A program made the position numbers and the translations under genes. The notes below the pieces were generated by a model, which was not told where the DNA came from, did not search any database, and was given only the letters and a program-made list of their open reading frames with translations. A DNA stretch of 64,000 nucleotides from Gliomastix tumulicola (taxonomy: Eukaryota > Ascomycota > Sordariomycetes > Hypocreales > Bionectriaceae): assembly GCA_001599755.1 (NCBI GenBank), contig BCHX01000007.1, positions 1,984,001-2,048,000 on the forward strand, written 5' to 3'. This document shows, in pieces, positions 31,346 through 43,688 of this stretch (position 1 is its first letter; the number at the start of each line of letters is the position of its first letter).

Positions 31346-34300
31346 AGGAAGATGCGGGCAGACGACGAGTGGTGTGATCTCACGCCAGCAAATAGAGCAT
31401 GGAAGGCCCCGCGTCGAATATTGCCTGCTTGACGGCCCAGCATTATCTATTGATTGGCAGGCTGCGGGTGCATGTTGCTGAAGGTACGTACCTGGGCGTC
31501 CAAAGCTTTCTCGCAGCTTGCTGGCAGACAAGGTACATGTATTTGTGCATACGTACTCAAGGGAGGTATTAACCTCTTTCTATTTCCCAGCATCTAAGCG
31601 CGAGGTGAAGGTTAGAGGGAACAGGCGTACAGCCGGGGCTGGTGCTTCATCCGCGGGAACTCAGGGCAAGATTCCCCGTCTCTCAACACCAGCGCCCAAC
31701 CAGCCAAAGGCAACGCCAACTCAAGGAAATGCCTCGTCACCACATGGCGAAGGTTCAGTGCCCTCATGGTCTCGCCGAGTTGCTCATCCTATCGGTGTCT
31801 GCGTATTAACAGCTTGACCTCGACGGTGACTTCAGCGAGCCCGGTGCTCTTGCGGGAGCTAGAAGGTGATGTGTTGACGACGATATCCCGGGAGTTCAAG
31901 TGCTGCACAACCCGACTGGCCCGGAAGCTTCTGTGGTGCGTGGCCTACCTACAGGCACTACCCAAGCCGACCAAGAAATTCGGAATCCCACTCATCAGTC
32001 TTGCAAAGATCGGGTTCAAGGATCTGCATATGGTCACCGCTGACCGCAACTGGACTCCGCTCACCCATTTTGTCCAGTTGGTCGTTACCGTATTGCAGTG
32101 CCTACTAGGTAGTACTTATGTACCAGCTGTGGCTGGGATTCGGGCAAAATCAGTACTAGTACCTACTTACCTACGTACTAGTAGTAGGTAGATACAACCA
32201 GTAGTAGTAAGTATTGCTCGAGTAATGCTACTACTAAAGAAACAGGCAAGGTAGTCCTAGCCAAGAATCCGAGGAAGACTGCAACCAGTCACAAGTTGAT
32301 GAGACGCTTGAAAGACATGGACTGCATCCCAGACTGCTCTGTCAGGCCGTTCTACTACATGCTCAACGCTGTCTACAAGTCTGCCGACCTGCTAGCCCCC
32401 ACCTACCTACAGCTCATTCTGAGATGTTGGGGGATGCAGGCAGGGTATTGGACGGGAGGAGAGGTTCCCATTACTTCCGTAGGTAATTATAGTAGCATAT
32501 CGCAGGAGAAGGGCACGGCGTAGCGGGGCTCGGCGTTGTAGGGGGGCTTGGCTTCTTAGCAACATTGCGTATGCTGTCGTAGGCCTTGAAAGCTTTGCCG
32601 CCGATGTCAACTGTTTTGTCATAGGAACATGGAAGCGGGATCCACGGAAGCCGCACCAAATAGCGCTTCGTCCATGGCCTCCAGGGTTTGCGTTTCGCCT
32701 GGGAGAAGGCCTCCCCAAGCTGCTCCCAGGCCATGCTGCCAGCAAATGAATCAAGGGTGCCGATGTGTTGACCACCCAACAGGATCGTATCAAAGCCCCC
32801 CTGTAACACTTCAAGAATCTGGCAGACTCCACACCCGACGTTGGCCCAAGTATAATACGGGAGACGCGACGGAATTAGGCCTAGGGGGCTTCATTGTCCT
32901 AGGATCAGCAGGTGGCTCGTGGGTGTTATCAGGCACATATGGCCTTAACAGAGGGCATGACTAAAGGGGAACATTAGAAACAAGATGAACAAGCACCTAT
33001 TGAATTTTTAAAAAGCTCCAAAGCTGCTTCAAATGTTGTAAGAATTGGCAGCGGCAGCCGGTGAATGGAAGTGGAGGTAGTCCTGATGCCGTAGATGAGA
33101 GCCCTGGTTGGGTGATGTGATGTGATGTGCTTGGGCCTGACTGAGGGAGTAAGCGAGTTTGAAATGGTGCCTTTTTGCAGAACCTGGACTGAAGAAGTCC
33201 ACGGAATGCCAGTCGGCTCTCATTGATTCAAGTGCTCATGTGCTAGCAGACCGAACCGACTGTGCCGTTGCGGCAAGCAAGCCTCTTCCCTGGCAGTCCT
33301 GTCTTCCCCAGATTCTAGAAGGGCGTCCGTTCACGGTCAAGGTGGGGAGGGTTCGTTAGTGGATTGCCAAGGGGAACGAATTCAGCGCTTGGTGGAAGTC
33401 TACGAGGTTCCGGCTGGGAGCCGTGGCAGAGGATGGGAGGTCAAATGGAGTAAGTAATGCTTATACTTCTTCACAGCAACCAGAAGACACAGAAGTGCAT
33501 ACGAGTAAAGCTTTGCTCGTCATGCCTATAATAAGACACGCACACACAGTCTCACACACACCGTCACTCGGTTGGGGGCGTTGTGTCGATGCTTACCCTC
33601 CAATCCAATCTGTAGCCCCCTCGCTCTGGAGCCGGCACAGCCGACGTGTACCGGCGAGCCCTAGGCATGTGATGTTTCAGAAGATGTTCCAACACGGAGG
33701 AAGCGCCGCACGAGAGACGACGGCGAGGGGGGCGGTTGGCCACAAACCCTTATTGCTTCTGGGACCCGCGGATCCCGTCTCGTTTCAACGTCAACACAGC
33801 ATTGCCAAACATCGCAGAGGCATCAGTCGTTAGGCCAAGAGGGCACGAGGAGCGTCTGTGACAGATGACGTCGCAGCATCACGATTCCCCTTAGCATACA
33901 GTGACATGGCGAGAAAAGGGGGAACCCAAACAGTGTGTCGTATAGTGGGGAGTGGGAGATCGTCTCCGCCGCCATGTCTCAGTGGACTCCTCCGTTGGCA
34001 AGAAATTGTCCGGGGGGTAGCTCCCCGAAAGCTTGTCTTCAGGTCGGCGAGGTGAACGGCGTGATCATTCATCTCATCTCGCAGTCGACGGAGTGACTTG
34101 TCTGAGCAGACAAGATGTGAGGTAGTGAGGCCGTCTGTCTCGCATGAGCGATTTAGCAACGAGGAGGCCATCTTCTCTCGATTCCCACAGAGCACCTCGT
34201 ATAAGGAATTGTCAGCAAGCACCCCGTCAATAGCGCGAGTGGCGCCCTCGGAAAGGGGGGAGAGAAACACTGACACAGTACACTGTACGGAGACGCGGTG

Positions 34301-34840
34301 GGCGTCAACTCAAGCACGCAACTGCCACTGCCAGGAGGGAGCCCACCCCAGGGCAGGCAATACATGACTGTACTGGTAAGCTACCTCCCAAAGGTGCCTG
34401 AGCTTACGAAGCTCTTCTGAGTTTGGCGCTCCTCTGGAACCGGGGATGCGGCAGAGCTAAATATATTTTTATTACGTCTCGTATTGCCCATGTCACTGGT
34501 TCGTATCGAGCTGAATGAAAGCTTGTTGAGGTGCACGCGACCACTTTCCTCGTTGATTCACTCGTTCCTCCACGGCGGTTTCTTCATCTGCCATGTTTGA
34601 CCATCCATCAACATCTTCTTGATACATGCTGCCGGTTTGGTCTTGATGATTTGTTTGTCTTTCCCCCCCGATGCTGTCTCTATAGCGTCCCGTCCCGCTC
34701 ATCGATCCCTCCCTTCACTCGTTTTCATCTGACGTTGCGACCGTGGCCGCTGATTTGGCTTCTGGCTCCGGGGGCGTGAGTCGGGGGAGATTCTTTCTTG
34801 CCGTCTTTTCTTCCATTTGCACGTTTATTATTCTATCATC
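31346..34840. other. Long stretch without a supported gene
   Basis: Frames of 60-150 codons occur on both strands (for example 31766-32191, 32407-32832, 33423-33833, 33830-34276), but none has a recognisable domain or consistent exon structure. CTACTA/GTAGTA-rich tracts occur at 32150-32240. Probably decayed repeat DNA next to the integrase relic. Confidence 0.5.
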
Positions 34841-37827
34841 ATGATTTCCACATACACCACGGCGTCGCTGCCGTTCGCCATCTTTTGCATATCTCTCCTT
34901 TCGTCCAAGTTTGTTCATCTGTACATACATGCCAGCGGCGTATCTCCCTTGGCGTTTCTGTTTTTCTCGCCTACGATACTAATATCCGACCTCCTCACCG
35001 TCTTCTTCGCGAGACTACTGCTGCGACGCGAGAAGGGAGCACTGGGCTTCCTAGGATTCCTAGTCGGCTGTGTATTATCGTAAGTCGTCGTCTCTGGTAT
35101 TTCTTGATGCATAATCAAAAAATGAAGAAAAAGTCCCCCTGCCAAGCAACGGCTGCAAGCCACTGAAGAGATGGCCCCGCTTTTTATGTTGGCTGACTGA
35201 CGCAATTCTCGTCCAACAGACTAATTTCTTGGGGCGCTGCTGCTTCACAGCTCGGCTTCTTCTACGAGACGGGCGGCGATCTCGAATGGAGCGATGCCGG
35301 CTCGTTTGCCAACGATGAGGGCCTGCAGGTGCTGCTCAGCGGAAGCACCCCCGTCCTAGTGTCCAGCATCGGGATCCTCGTAGTGGCCTGGCTCACCAGG
35401 AACATCCTCTACAAGGGCGTCGGCGACGCGGCCAGCGGGCTGCTCGCGCTCGCAATCGCAGCCCTGCAGGAGGTGAAGAACGGCTATCGCGAGTTGGCGA
35501 ACGATCCCGAATCCGACAGCGACAGCGACAGCGACACGGCCTACAGCGACTCCAACCGAGGCTCCTTCGAGACGCAGTCGTTGGAGCGCGACGACGACGA
35601 CGACGACGAGGAGAAACAATACGACCAATCACGGCGCCGAAAGCCAGCGTGTGGTGTCACAGCATGGGTCGTGACCCTTTTCTTGGCAACGTGGCTGTTC
35701 GTCGCGGCTGTTGTGCGACCCTTCAGGCCCTACCACCACATCTCTGCGACACTTCCGATCCTGCTCCTCGACGCCTTCCACCCGCCCCCCGATCTCTGCG
35801 CCGAACGCGACGCCGTCGTCCACAATAAATGGCCCCTGCCGGCCCTCGTGAACGAAACCTTCTGGCTGCAGCCCGATGGCGACTTCAAGGGGTGGGCGCC
35901 CGGCCCCGACAGCGAGCTCGTGAAACGGTACAGGAACAGGAAGACGGATTGGTACCCGAGGCCCGCCCCGAACGGCTTCACGCGATGGGACCCTCGACGC
36001 TTCCAGAAGGGCTTCCTCGAGAGCATACATAATTCAGAGTCGAAATCGAAAAACAAGTCAGAGAAGAGGCATCATAGGAGGGATCCTCATCACCCCCCTC
36101 CTCATGGACCTCATCCCCACGGGCCTCATCCCCACGGACCGCCTCCTCCTCACGGTCACGGACCTCCGCCTCACGGACCTCCTCCCCCAGACTTCTGCCG
36201 AGCTGTCATGACCGTCAAGGACTCGTTCTACAACCCGGTCAACGACCCCCTGAAGATCAGCAACCTCGATGTCGACATCCTCCCCGCCATCAAAGAAGCA
36301 GTCGACAACGGGTCGGTCAAGATCAAGCATGTCGTCTTCATCCTCATGGAGAGTCTGCGGGAGGAGCTCTTCCCGATCCAGCAGGGCTCCGACATGCATC
36401 GCTTCATCATGGAGTCGAACGAGGAGGAAGCGAGGAACGAGATCAACCGACTGGTTTCGCACATGACGCCGAACATCGAGAGAATTACAGGCAAGCCCGG
36501 CAACTTCCTAGACCTCGACGGCAACCCCTTTGCCCCCGCCGAGCCCGAGTGGAACGATCGAACCGAGGAGGGATACGGCGGCATCAACGTTGTGGGTGCC
36601 TTCTCCCCGAGCAGCGTCTCGACGAAGAGCATCGCAGCGAGCCACTGCGGCGTGTGGCCGATGCCGGTCGAAATGTTCGAAGAGGCCGAGACCGAGAGCT
36701 ACCAGCCTTGCCTGCCTCACATCTTCTCGCTCTTCAACCAGGTCAAGGGGGACCAGGTATCCGATTCCGACGACTTCCGACAGCAGCAGTGGCACACAGG
36801 GTTCTTCCAGGCCGTTACCGATACCTACGATCGACAAAACGTGTTTGACGAGAAGATGGGCTACGACAATATTGTCGCGCGGACGCGCATCAAGAAGGAC
36901 AGCCGTTACGACCCGGCATTGAAGGAGATCAACTACTTTGGCTTCGCGGATACCGACCTTCGCTCTTACGTCAGGGGCTTCATCAGCAACGTCACGGAGA
37001 ACAACGAGCGTATGTTCCTCTCGCATTTCACCAGCACGACGCATCACCCATGGGCCACACCCGACAGCTTCAACAAGACCTCGTACATGGGCAGTATTCC
37101 CAAGAGAAAAGTCCACAGGGACATGGACAAGTATCTCAACACGATCCGATTTCACGACGCGTGGATGGGCGAGCTCATGCAGATTTTCGACGACGCCGGC
37201 ATCTCGAACGAGACTCTTGTCGTCTTTGCCGGCGACCATGGACAGGCATTTAGAGAAGACACCGACGTGACGGGCACGTACGAGAACGGGCACGTCAGCA
37301 ACTTCAGGATTCCTATTACATTTAGACACCCACATCTGCCTCGGTACCAGTACGAGGCCAACGCCACGAGCGTATCTGTACTACCAACCATCCTCGACCT
37401 CCTAATCAACACCGGCTCCCTGAACGCCAACGATACCCGAATCGCGAACGATATCGTACAGGACTATCAGGGACAGTCCTTGATCCGACCGTATAAGACG
37501 TCACTGAACGGCCGACGGGCTTGGAACTTTGGCATTGTCAACTCGGGAGGCGGAATGCTCACGGTCACATCGGCAGACGCGCCCTGGCGGCTCGTGATGC
37601 CCCTTGAAAAAGATGTATCATACTCGGTCACGGACCTGGGCAACGACCCTCTCGAGCTGGCGCCTGTCTCGGACTGGACCTTGGATGGTCTTGTGTATGG
37701 AGTCGGCAGCAAGTTTGGCGAGGCAGCAGCCAACTGGACGACCGAGGCGGAGGCCGTCGCGAAATGGTTCTCGCTGGAGAGCCGGCGGCTTTGGAGATAC
37801 CACTCGGGGAATGAGACGCAGAGCTGA
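34841..37827 (+). CDS. Membrane-anchored sulfatase-family protein (phosphoglycerol transferase/LTA-synthase-like)
   Basis: Exons 34841-35079 and 35220-37827 (GTAAGT intron, phase 2) encode 948 residues. The N-terminus has several membrane helices (SLPFAIFCISLL, GFLGFLVGCVL, VLVSSIGILVVAWL, VTLFLATWLFVAAVV), interrupted by an acidic Ser/Asp loop. A His/Pro/Gly-rich spacer (HPHGPHPHGPPPPHGHG) precedes the catalytic domain. That domain has ILMESLREEL (metal site 1), the nucleophile region SVSTKSIAASHCG, FLSHFTSTTHHPW, and VVFAGDHGQAF...GHVSNFRIPITF (metal site 2). The family contains alkaline-phosphatase-fold enzymes that transfer or cleave phosphate/sulfate groups on polysaccharides or lipids. 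The fungal members' substrate is unclear. Topology puts the domain outside the cytosol (secretory lumen or wall side). The His-rich spacer may bind metal. Confidence 0.9.
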
Positions 37828-38518
37828 GTGGGTGTTTTGAATTTAAAGGTACAGGGGATATATCATGATAAAATGGCATTGGATTTAGGAGTTCTTGGTA
37901 TGGGTGGGCATCTTGAATAGAAAAGCCATCGATGGCTTGTCGTATACACCACGACACGATATTACAGCACAAAATCCTACTTCTTGGCATATCTTCCAAG
38001 TGTGATAGTCCTGACATGAGGTAACAGTGTGGTCCCCTCCCCTACTTGCTATTCACCAGGCTCACCGTGTCACGCCGTTGAAGGAAAACTTGAGCCACAT
38101 ATACACCCAAATTATATGGTCCCATAACCCAAGTATTTATTTGGCCGCGTGCGTGTCTAGAGTACTAGTAGACATGGCGGAACCGCGCACACTTATGACT
38201 TGATACCAAGCAGATTGAGGGCTTTCCATGGACAGAGGGAGCTCGGGAAGTAGATAAGGTTTGGGTTGGACGGGCTGGGAGTCCAAATGGACCAAGGTTT
38301 AAAGGATTGCCTAATATCGGAAATGAAGACAGAAAGACATCCGTCTACACATCTCACGATTCTGCGGCGAACAAAAGCATGGCAACGTTTATATGCTATT
38401 GATGGATATTTACTAAATCATACTGCTTCTTGTATGCAAGTGCTTGATGCTACGGACTCCAGGGAGCTCATCTGTATCTCCCAATCTTTGTACACCGTCA
38501 GAGTATCCTGCGGCCTCC
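37828..38518. other. Spacer between convergent genes
   Basis: Contains a short dispersed repeat (38103-38153) and no supported gene. Confidence 0.5.
38103..38153. repeat. Short dispersed repeat, copy 1
   Basis: ACACCCAAATTATATGGTCC...CATAACCCAAG...GTATTTATTTGGCCGCGTGC is nearly identical to 56706-56761 in the same orientation, with a few substitutions and a 5-base length difference. Possibly a remnant of a transposon end. Confidence 0.8.
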
Positions 38519-40396
38519 TTACAGGAATGACGGGTTGGCGTTCGTCAGAAGCTGGACGAAGTAGTTCTGGTGCCACGTGCCGGCCTCCCTGTTCCATTTG
38601 TCAGAATTGCGACTAAGTAAAGAAGAGAGAAGATGGTGAGGCTCAGGGATGCACTTACGGGCTGGGCTGCATCGCCGAGGCGAGGCCGCAGAAGGTGTCG
38701 AATCGGGTGGCCGACCTGTCGGACGTACCGTCACTAGAAAATGTGTCAGCCTCGCGGGTGCCCCAAAAACGAGGACGGGGCCCTTTTCTTACCTCTCACC
38801 ACCAGGCTTGACCCAAACAAAGGCGTCTGCCCAGGAGCTGCCAGTGTTGATGGACGGGCGAGGACCGAAGCCCGTGCCCAGAGCGTTGCACCAGTGGCCC
38901 CATTCCTAAAACATTAAAACATTAGCAAAAGAACCCTCATAGAAAGGGGGAAATATCGAAAGGTAGACGTACGAGCTGGCCAGTAGGCTGCTTGCCCGAA
39001 CGACCCTGGTCAACAATGAACTTGACACCAGTCCACCCCTTGTTCTCAAGCAGAGGGCCGAGAGCCTCGACGAACTTCTTCTCGTCGTAGACAGGGTTGG
39101 GCGTGGTGTACGAGGGAGCGCTGCTCAGGCTCCAGGCGTTGTAGTTGGAGACGTTGGTGGCCAGACCGCGCAGGGACTTGGGCTTGCCGGCCTCGAGGTA
39201 CACCTTCGAGAAGACGTCGGCGGCACCAGGCTGGTTGGCGGGCCAGCCGAGCCAGCCTGCGTGACCGGCATCGAGGTACTGGGCCACGTTGGGCAGGTCG
39301 AGCTGCTTGACGGCGTAGACAGTGCTGCGGTGGTAGACATCGGCAGCGTTGGCGCACTTGGCGACGTTCAGGTTGGTCACCATGTTGGCCAGGGAGTCGG
39401 GCTCTATTGTAGAGGTCAGTATCTACTCTCGGCTAAGCTTAATCAGTGAGACAACGTACCAATGACGAGAAGGGTGCGGATATCAGAGTACTTGATCAGC
39501 ATGGCGCGGATGTTGTCGATGTAGTTCTTGTACTTGGCCTCGCCGCCGTCGGCGATGCTGTATTCTCCATTTGACGCAGCAGCCGCGCAGTCGCGATCAG
39601 GCAGATCGTACACAACTAGCTGCGCAGCGTAGTTTCCGCCTGCTTTGTTCGCGGCACGGATATCTGCGAGCGAGGAGTCGACGACAGCGATCTTGGAGAA
39701 GGTATCCCTAACAGAGCGTTAGAATTTAATCGCGTAGTGATAGGCGTGATTATTGAGCCACAGCACTTACATCCACTGGAAGGAAGGCACGTCGGCGACC
39801 TTGGCGGCGGCCGTGGCCTGAGCACCGCTCAGCTTGGGAACAGCGAGAGAGTGCACCTCGCTGGAGTAGTACCTGATGTCCCGTGTTAGCGCTCCTCTTC
39901 CAGACTCCAAAGGTTCGCGAATCAACTCACTTGTTGGCCCACAGGTTCACGCCGGAGAAGGGGTTTCCAGAGTAGGTGGCCGTGCCGCTGCCGCCCGGGT
40001 TGGGAGCGGTCGTGGTGGTGGTACGGACCGTCGTCGTCGTCGTCCCGACGGCCGTGCTCGTGGCGGCCGTGGTGGTCGTGCGGACGACCGTGCTTGAGGA
40101 GGAGGTCGAGGACGGCTGGCTGGAGCCCGGCAAGCACTGCGAGTAGTAGTCGTTCTGCTTCACACAGGTGCTGCCGCTCGCGCAGCAGGTCGCGCCGGTC
40201 CAGTCACGTCCACCGCACTGGCCCCTGTTGGGAGTATCGTCAGTCACCGAATCTCTCGTTCTATCTCGACGGCCACGTACCACTGGGCGGAGCATGACTG
40301 CCTCTGCTCGAGGCCACCCTCGAGGGGGCTGTCGAGGGGCGCGGCAAAGCCGGCCGAGAAGAGGGAAGCCGCGAGGACAAGAGTCTTGAGAGCCAT
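38519..40396 (-). CDS. Cellobiohydrolase, GH6 (Cel6A/CBHII type) with N-terminal CBM1
   Basis: Secreted exo-cellulase releasing cellobiose from non-reducing chain ends. There are eight exons with introns at 40225-40280, 39873-39930, 39708-39770, 39404-39459, 38907-38972, 38734-38792 and 38589-38658, all GT-AG and in frame. Order: signal peptide (MALKTLVLAASLFSAGFA), short propeptide ending QR, CBM1 with its six spaced Cys (WGQCGG...CCASGSTC...YYSQCLPG), Ser/Thr-rich linker, and GH6 catalytic domain. Catalytic-region motifs are VYDLPDRDCAA (acid Asp), LVIEPDSLANMV, GHAGWLGWPAN, FIVDQGRSG and WVKPGGESDGTSD. Length and architecture are those of complete family members. Faces the sulfatase gene across a 690-base spacer. 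Confidence 0.97.
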
Positions 40397-42071
40397 GTCG
40401 TCTAGTTTGTGAGTACAGAGTCGTGCTTGGAGGGGACAGAGGGAAGGGCAAGGAAGGCGGATGCGAGCCTCATGTTATATACTCGGATGCCCAGGGCCAG
40501 CTGGGACCAGTCTAGATGGATCTTGCAAAGCAGCCAGGCTGTGCTTTTTCGGGACGCAGACAGCAATCTTCCGAAGCTACGATGCCGACGACGATTGTCA
40601 GCTTGCGGACTGGTCACCTTTGCCTCTCGTGGTAGCCCATTGGCCGATGCAACGTCCCTAAGCCGGAATGCTGCTAGTTTGGAGCGCTGCCAATGGGTCA
40701 TCATCTCGGAGAGCTACCTTCCATGGTGTGTCCTCAGGCTTGGAAATGCAACACGCGCGGTCGGCACCGTGGGACAGGCTTTCGTTCACGGGAGGCTCCT
40801 CACGATACTGGGCCAGCCCAGCCGGCAGACCCGACACCTCATCCGAAAGTTAATATGGGAGGGCCGCGTGCTTTGAGCAAGTAATATGTAGGAACGATCC
40901 AGGCACGACCGTCCAGGTGGCCTCTGGGATCAGGTACGAGTACACTGGCTGCACATAATGTCCCGTACGAGACAGGGAGGGAATCTGGGGTAGCACGCGC
41001 CGGATAGAGTGCCTCCGCATCGTGCGCAAGTGGATGGAAACGGGTGTCTATAAGACGTTATATTAATGGGCATGCCTTAAAGGGAACAATTTGGAGCCGG
41101 ATATTCACTCTGCGGCACGCCACCCGAACGCTCGGCCAGAAGCGATCAGCACTGACAGGCTTGGGACCGATCGGTATGTTCCAGAGAGAAATGCAACGCG
41201 AAGCGACGATCTTTACCCTTACCATACACATGCGATCTCAATCGCCAGGGATGAACAGATGAGCGGCGCAGAGCCTTCTCGACGACACTCGACTCTTTCA
41301 GCGACAAGACAACGCTGAGGGGTAACGCCTCTTCACTCCCCTCTCCAATTTCCCGTTCTGTTCGGAGCAAGCCTCTGTAGCATCCGCTTTCAGTAAAATA
41401 TTGGACAAGGGGCTGCCCCAATTGCCATACCTAACTGCGGTCTAACAGAGGGTCCAGACCGCCGTGGGCTGGTCCACGACTCCAGATCGGGGGGTCTGTC
41501 TGTCCTCGTTCCTGGAGTACGGCCCGTCCTCGCTGAAGAGGATGCGATATGCCGAAGTGCCACGAACTTATCGTGCTCAGTTGAGACAATTGTCGCCAAT
41601 TCAGCTTGGCTTGAGAGCGAGGGTTGCTTGTTGGAGGTGACGATGGATGGCACATGGGTAGCTCGGATCCCCCACCTTGATGCCGCCAACGTCTGGTTGA
41701 TCTCTCTCCCGGAACTGCTGAGCGAAACTTGCCGTTGAGCCTAAAGCCGGGTTATAGCGGTATTGTGAAACATCGATTGCCCTGGATGAGAGCTTGCCTC
41801 GGCGTCAAGCTGCCTTGGAAATCAAGGACACGGGAGTGGATTTACGACAAGGTCACGATATCTCCAGGGTAGGGGAGCACGGAAGAAAAGGTCAGTGATG
41901 GGACGTGAATGACAGAGTGGCCTGCTGATTCATCGGCATGAACGGCTATTTACCATATCAACTAGTACCTAACAGATATGGATTTGACATTTGCAGAGAG
42001 TTAGGGCCATGGCCTGACCTCGCCCACGAACCTGGGGTGACCGACTCGCCCTTTCGCAAGTCTCACGCTCA
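40397..42071. other. Promoter of the GH6 gene and gene-free spacer
   Basis: The first several hundred bases should hold the cellulase promoter; I did not identify specific regulator sites with confidence. Frames such as 41390-41689 (minus) have no recognisable product. Confidence 0.5.
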
Positions 42072-43688
42072 TCAGCCCATGTTGATGGTCGTCAGCTTCT
42101 GACTCGCAACTTCAGACCGCCAAAGCGACGTAACCGTCTTCCACTGCGTGTAGAATCTGATGCCGTCCTTGCCATAGAAGTTGGCCAGGCCCGTGCCGGC
42201 AACACTCCGCTTGTTGCCGGTGAAGGAGAACATCGGCAGAGGAACAGGGATCGGCACATTGATGCCCTGCTGGCCCGCATCGACCTCGTGCTGGAACTTA
42301 TTCGCGACGCTGCCAGAGGAGGTGAAGACGGAGGCGCCGTTGCCGTACTCGTTCTCGTTGATCAGCTTGATCGCCTCGTCGAGGGTCTCGACCTCGATGC
42401 AGAGCAGGACGGGGCCAAAGATCTCCTCCTTGTAGGCTTCCATATCGGTGCGGACAGAGGTGATGATCGTGGGGCCGAGCTGCGGTGGCCATGGTCAGTA
42501 ATAGCTCCTCACTGAAAGCAGGGGGGTGTTTCTTCGTCTTACCCAGTTACCGTCGGGGAAGCCCTCGGGCTTGAATCCACGGCCGTCCAGCACCACCTTG
42601 GCGCCCTCCTTCTCCGCACTGGCGATCAGCCGCTCACACCTCTCCCGACTGTACGGGGAGATGACGGGGCCGAAGTCAGACTTCGAGTCGAACCCACTGC
42701 CAGCCCTGTAATCCTTGGCCTTTGCGATGAGCGCCTGGATCTGGTCCCTGGCCTCGCCGACGGTCACCAGCACACTGAGGGCCATGCAGCGCTGTCCAGC
42801 AGCACCAAAAGCGGCACCGGTCACGGAGTCGAGGGCGTGGGGCATGCTGGCGTCGGGGCTGAGGATGGCGTGGTTTTTCGCGCCCAGGTTGGCCTGGACT
42901 CGCTTGCCGTTGACCGTGCCTCGCTCGAAGATGTACTCGCCGGCCTTGTTCGATCCAACGAAGGAGATGGCCTTGATCGACGGCTCGTCGAGGAGGAAGT
43001 TGACGGTGTCCTTGGAGCCGTGGACAATGTTGAGCACACCGTCAGGGAGGCCAGCCTCCTTGCACATCTCCGCAATCATCATGGCCGCACCGGGATCGCG
43101 CTCAGAGGGTTTCAGGATCATGCAGTTACCCGTGATGAGGGCAATTGGCAGACTCCAGAGCGGGATCATGGCAGGGAAGTTGAAGGGGCAGATGGCGGCG
43201 ACGACACCGAGGGGCTCGCGGTAGGAACGCGTCTCCATGTCCTTGGCCACCTCGAGCACCTCGCCCGTCAAATTCTGGATCCCGCACGCGCTCTCACACA
43301 CCTGGAGACCACGCAGCACGTCTCCCTTGGCGTCGGCAAACGTCTTGCCCTGCTCCGTGACGATGGACACGGCGAGATTGTCCATGTTATCGCGGACCAG
43401 ATTCGTGAGCTTCCAGATGATCTGCTGCCGCTTCATCACGCTCGTCCTCTTCCAGGCGGGGAAGGCCTTCTGCGCAGACTCGACGGCCGCCTGGAGCTCC
43501 TCCGGCGTGCTCTCGGGGACCCGGGTGACGACATTGTTGGTCGCCGGGTCGTGGACGTCAATCCATTTGGCCGCCTTGGAGGCCACGAGCTTGTTGTCGA
43601 GGAAGTTCGTCGTGTCCTGGACACTGGCGAGCTTGTCGTGACTCGCCTTGTAGACGAAGCTCTCGAACTTGGTGGCGGACTCGGACAT
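42072..43688 (-). CDS. Methylmalonate-semialdehyde dehydrogenase (CoA-acylating, ALDH6 family)
   Basis: Converts methylmalonate or malonate semialdehyde plus CoA and NAD to propionyl- or acetyl-CoA, in valine, pyrimidine and beta-alanine/inositol breakdown. Exons 43688-42543 and 42479-42072 give 517 residues. Family signatures: GVVAAICPFNFPAMIPLW, LKPSERDPGA, FVGSNKAGEYIF, QANLGAKNHAI (Asn where most ALDHs have the general-base Glu, as expected for ALDH6), catalytic Cys in GAAGQRCMA, EEIFGPVL, and GINVPIPVPLPMFSFTGNK. Odd: it starts MSESATKFES without the usual basic mitochondrial presequence, so it could be a cytosolic paralog or have an unseen upstream exon. Confidence 0.95.

Noticed and set aside
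31766..32191. Further retrotransposon coding after the integrase fragment
   Set aside because: No RT, RNase H, chromodomain or LTR motif could be read in this stretch.
33423..34276. Two opposed frames of 136 and 148 codons
   Set aside because: No domain, no intron structure, composition like intergenic DNA.
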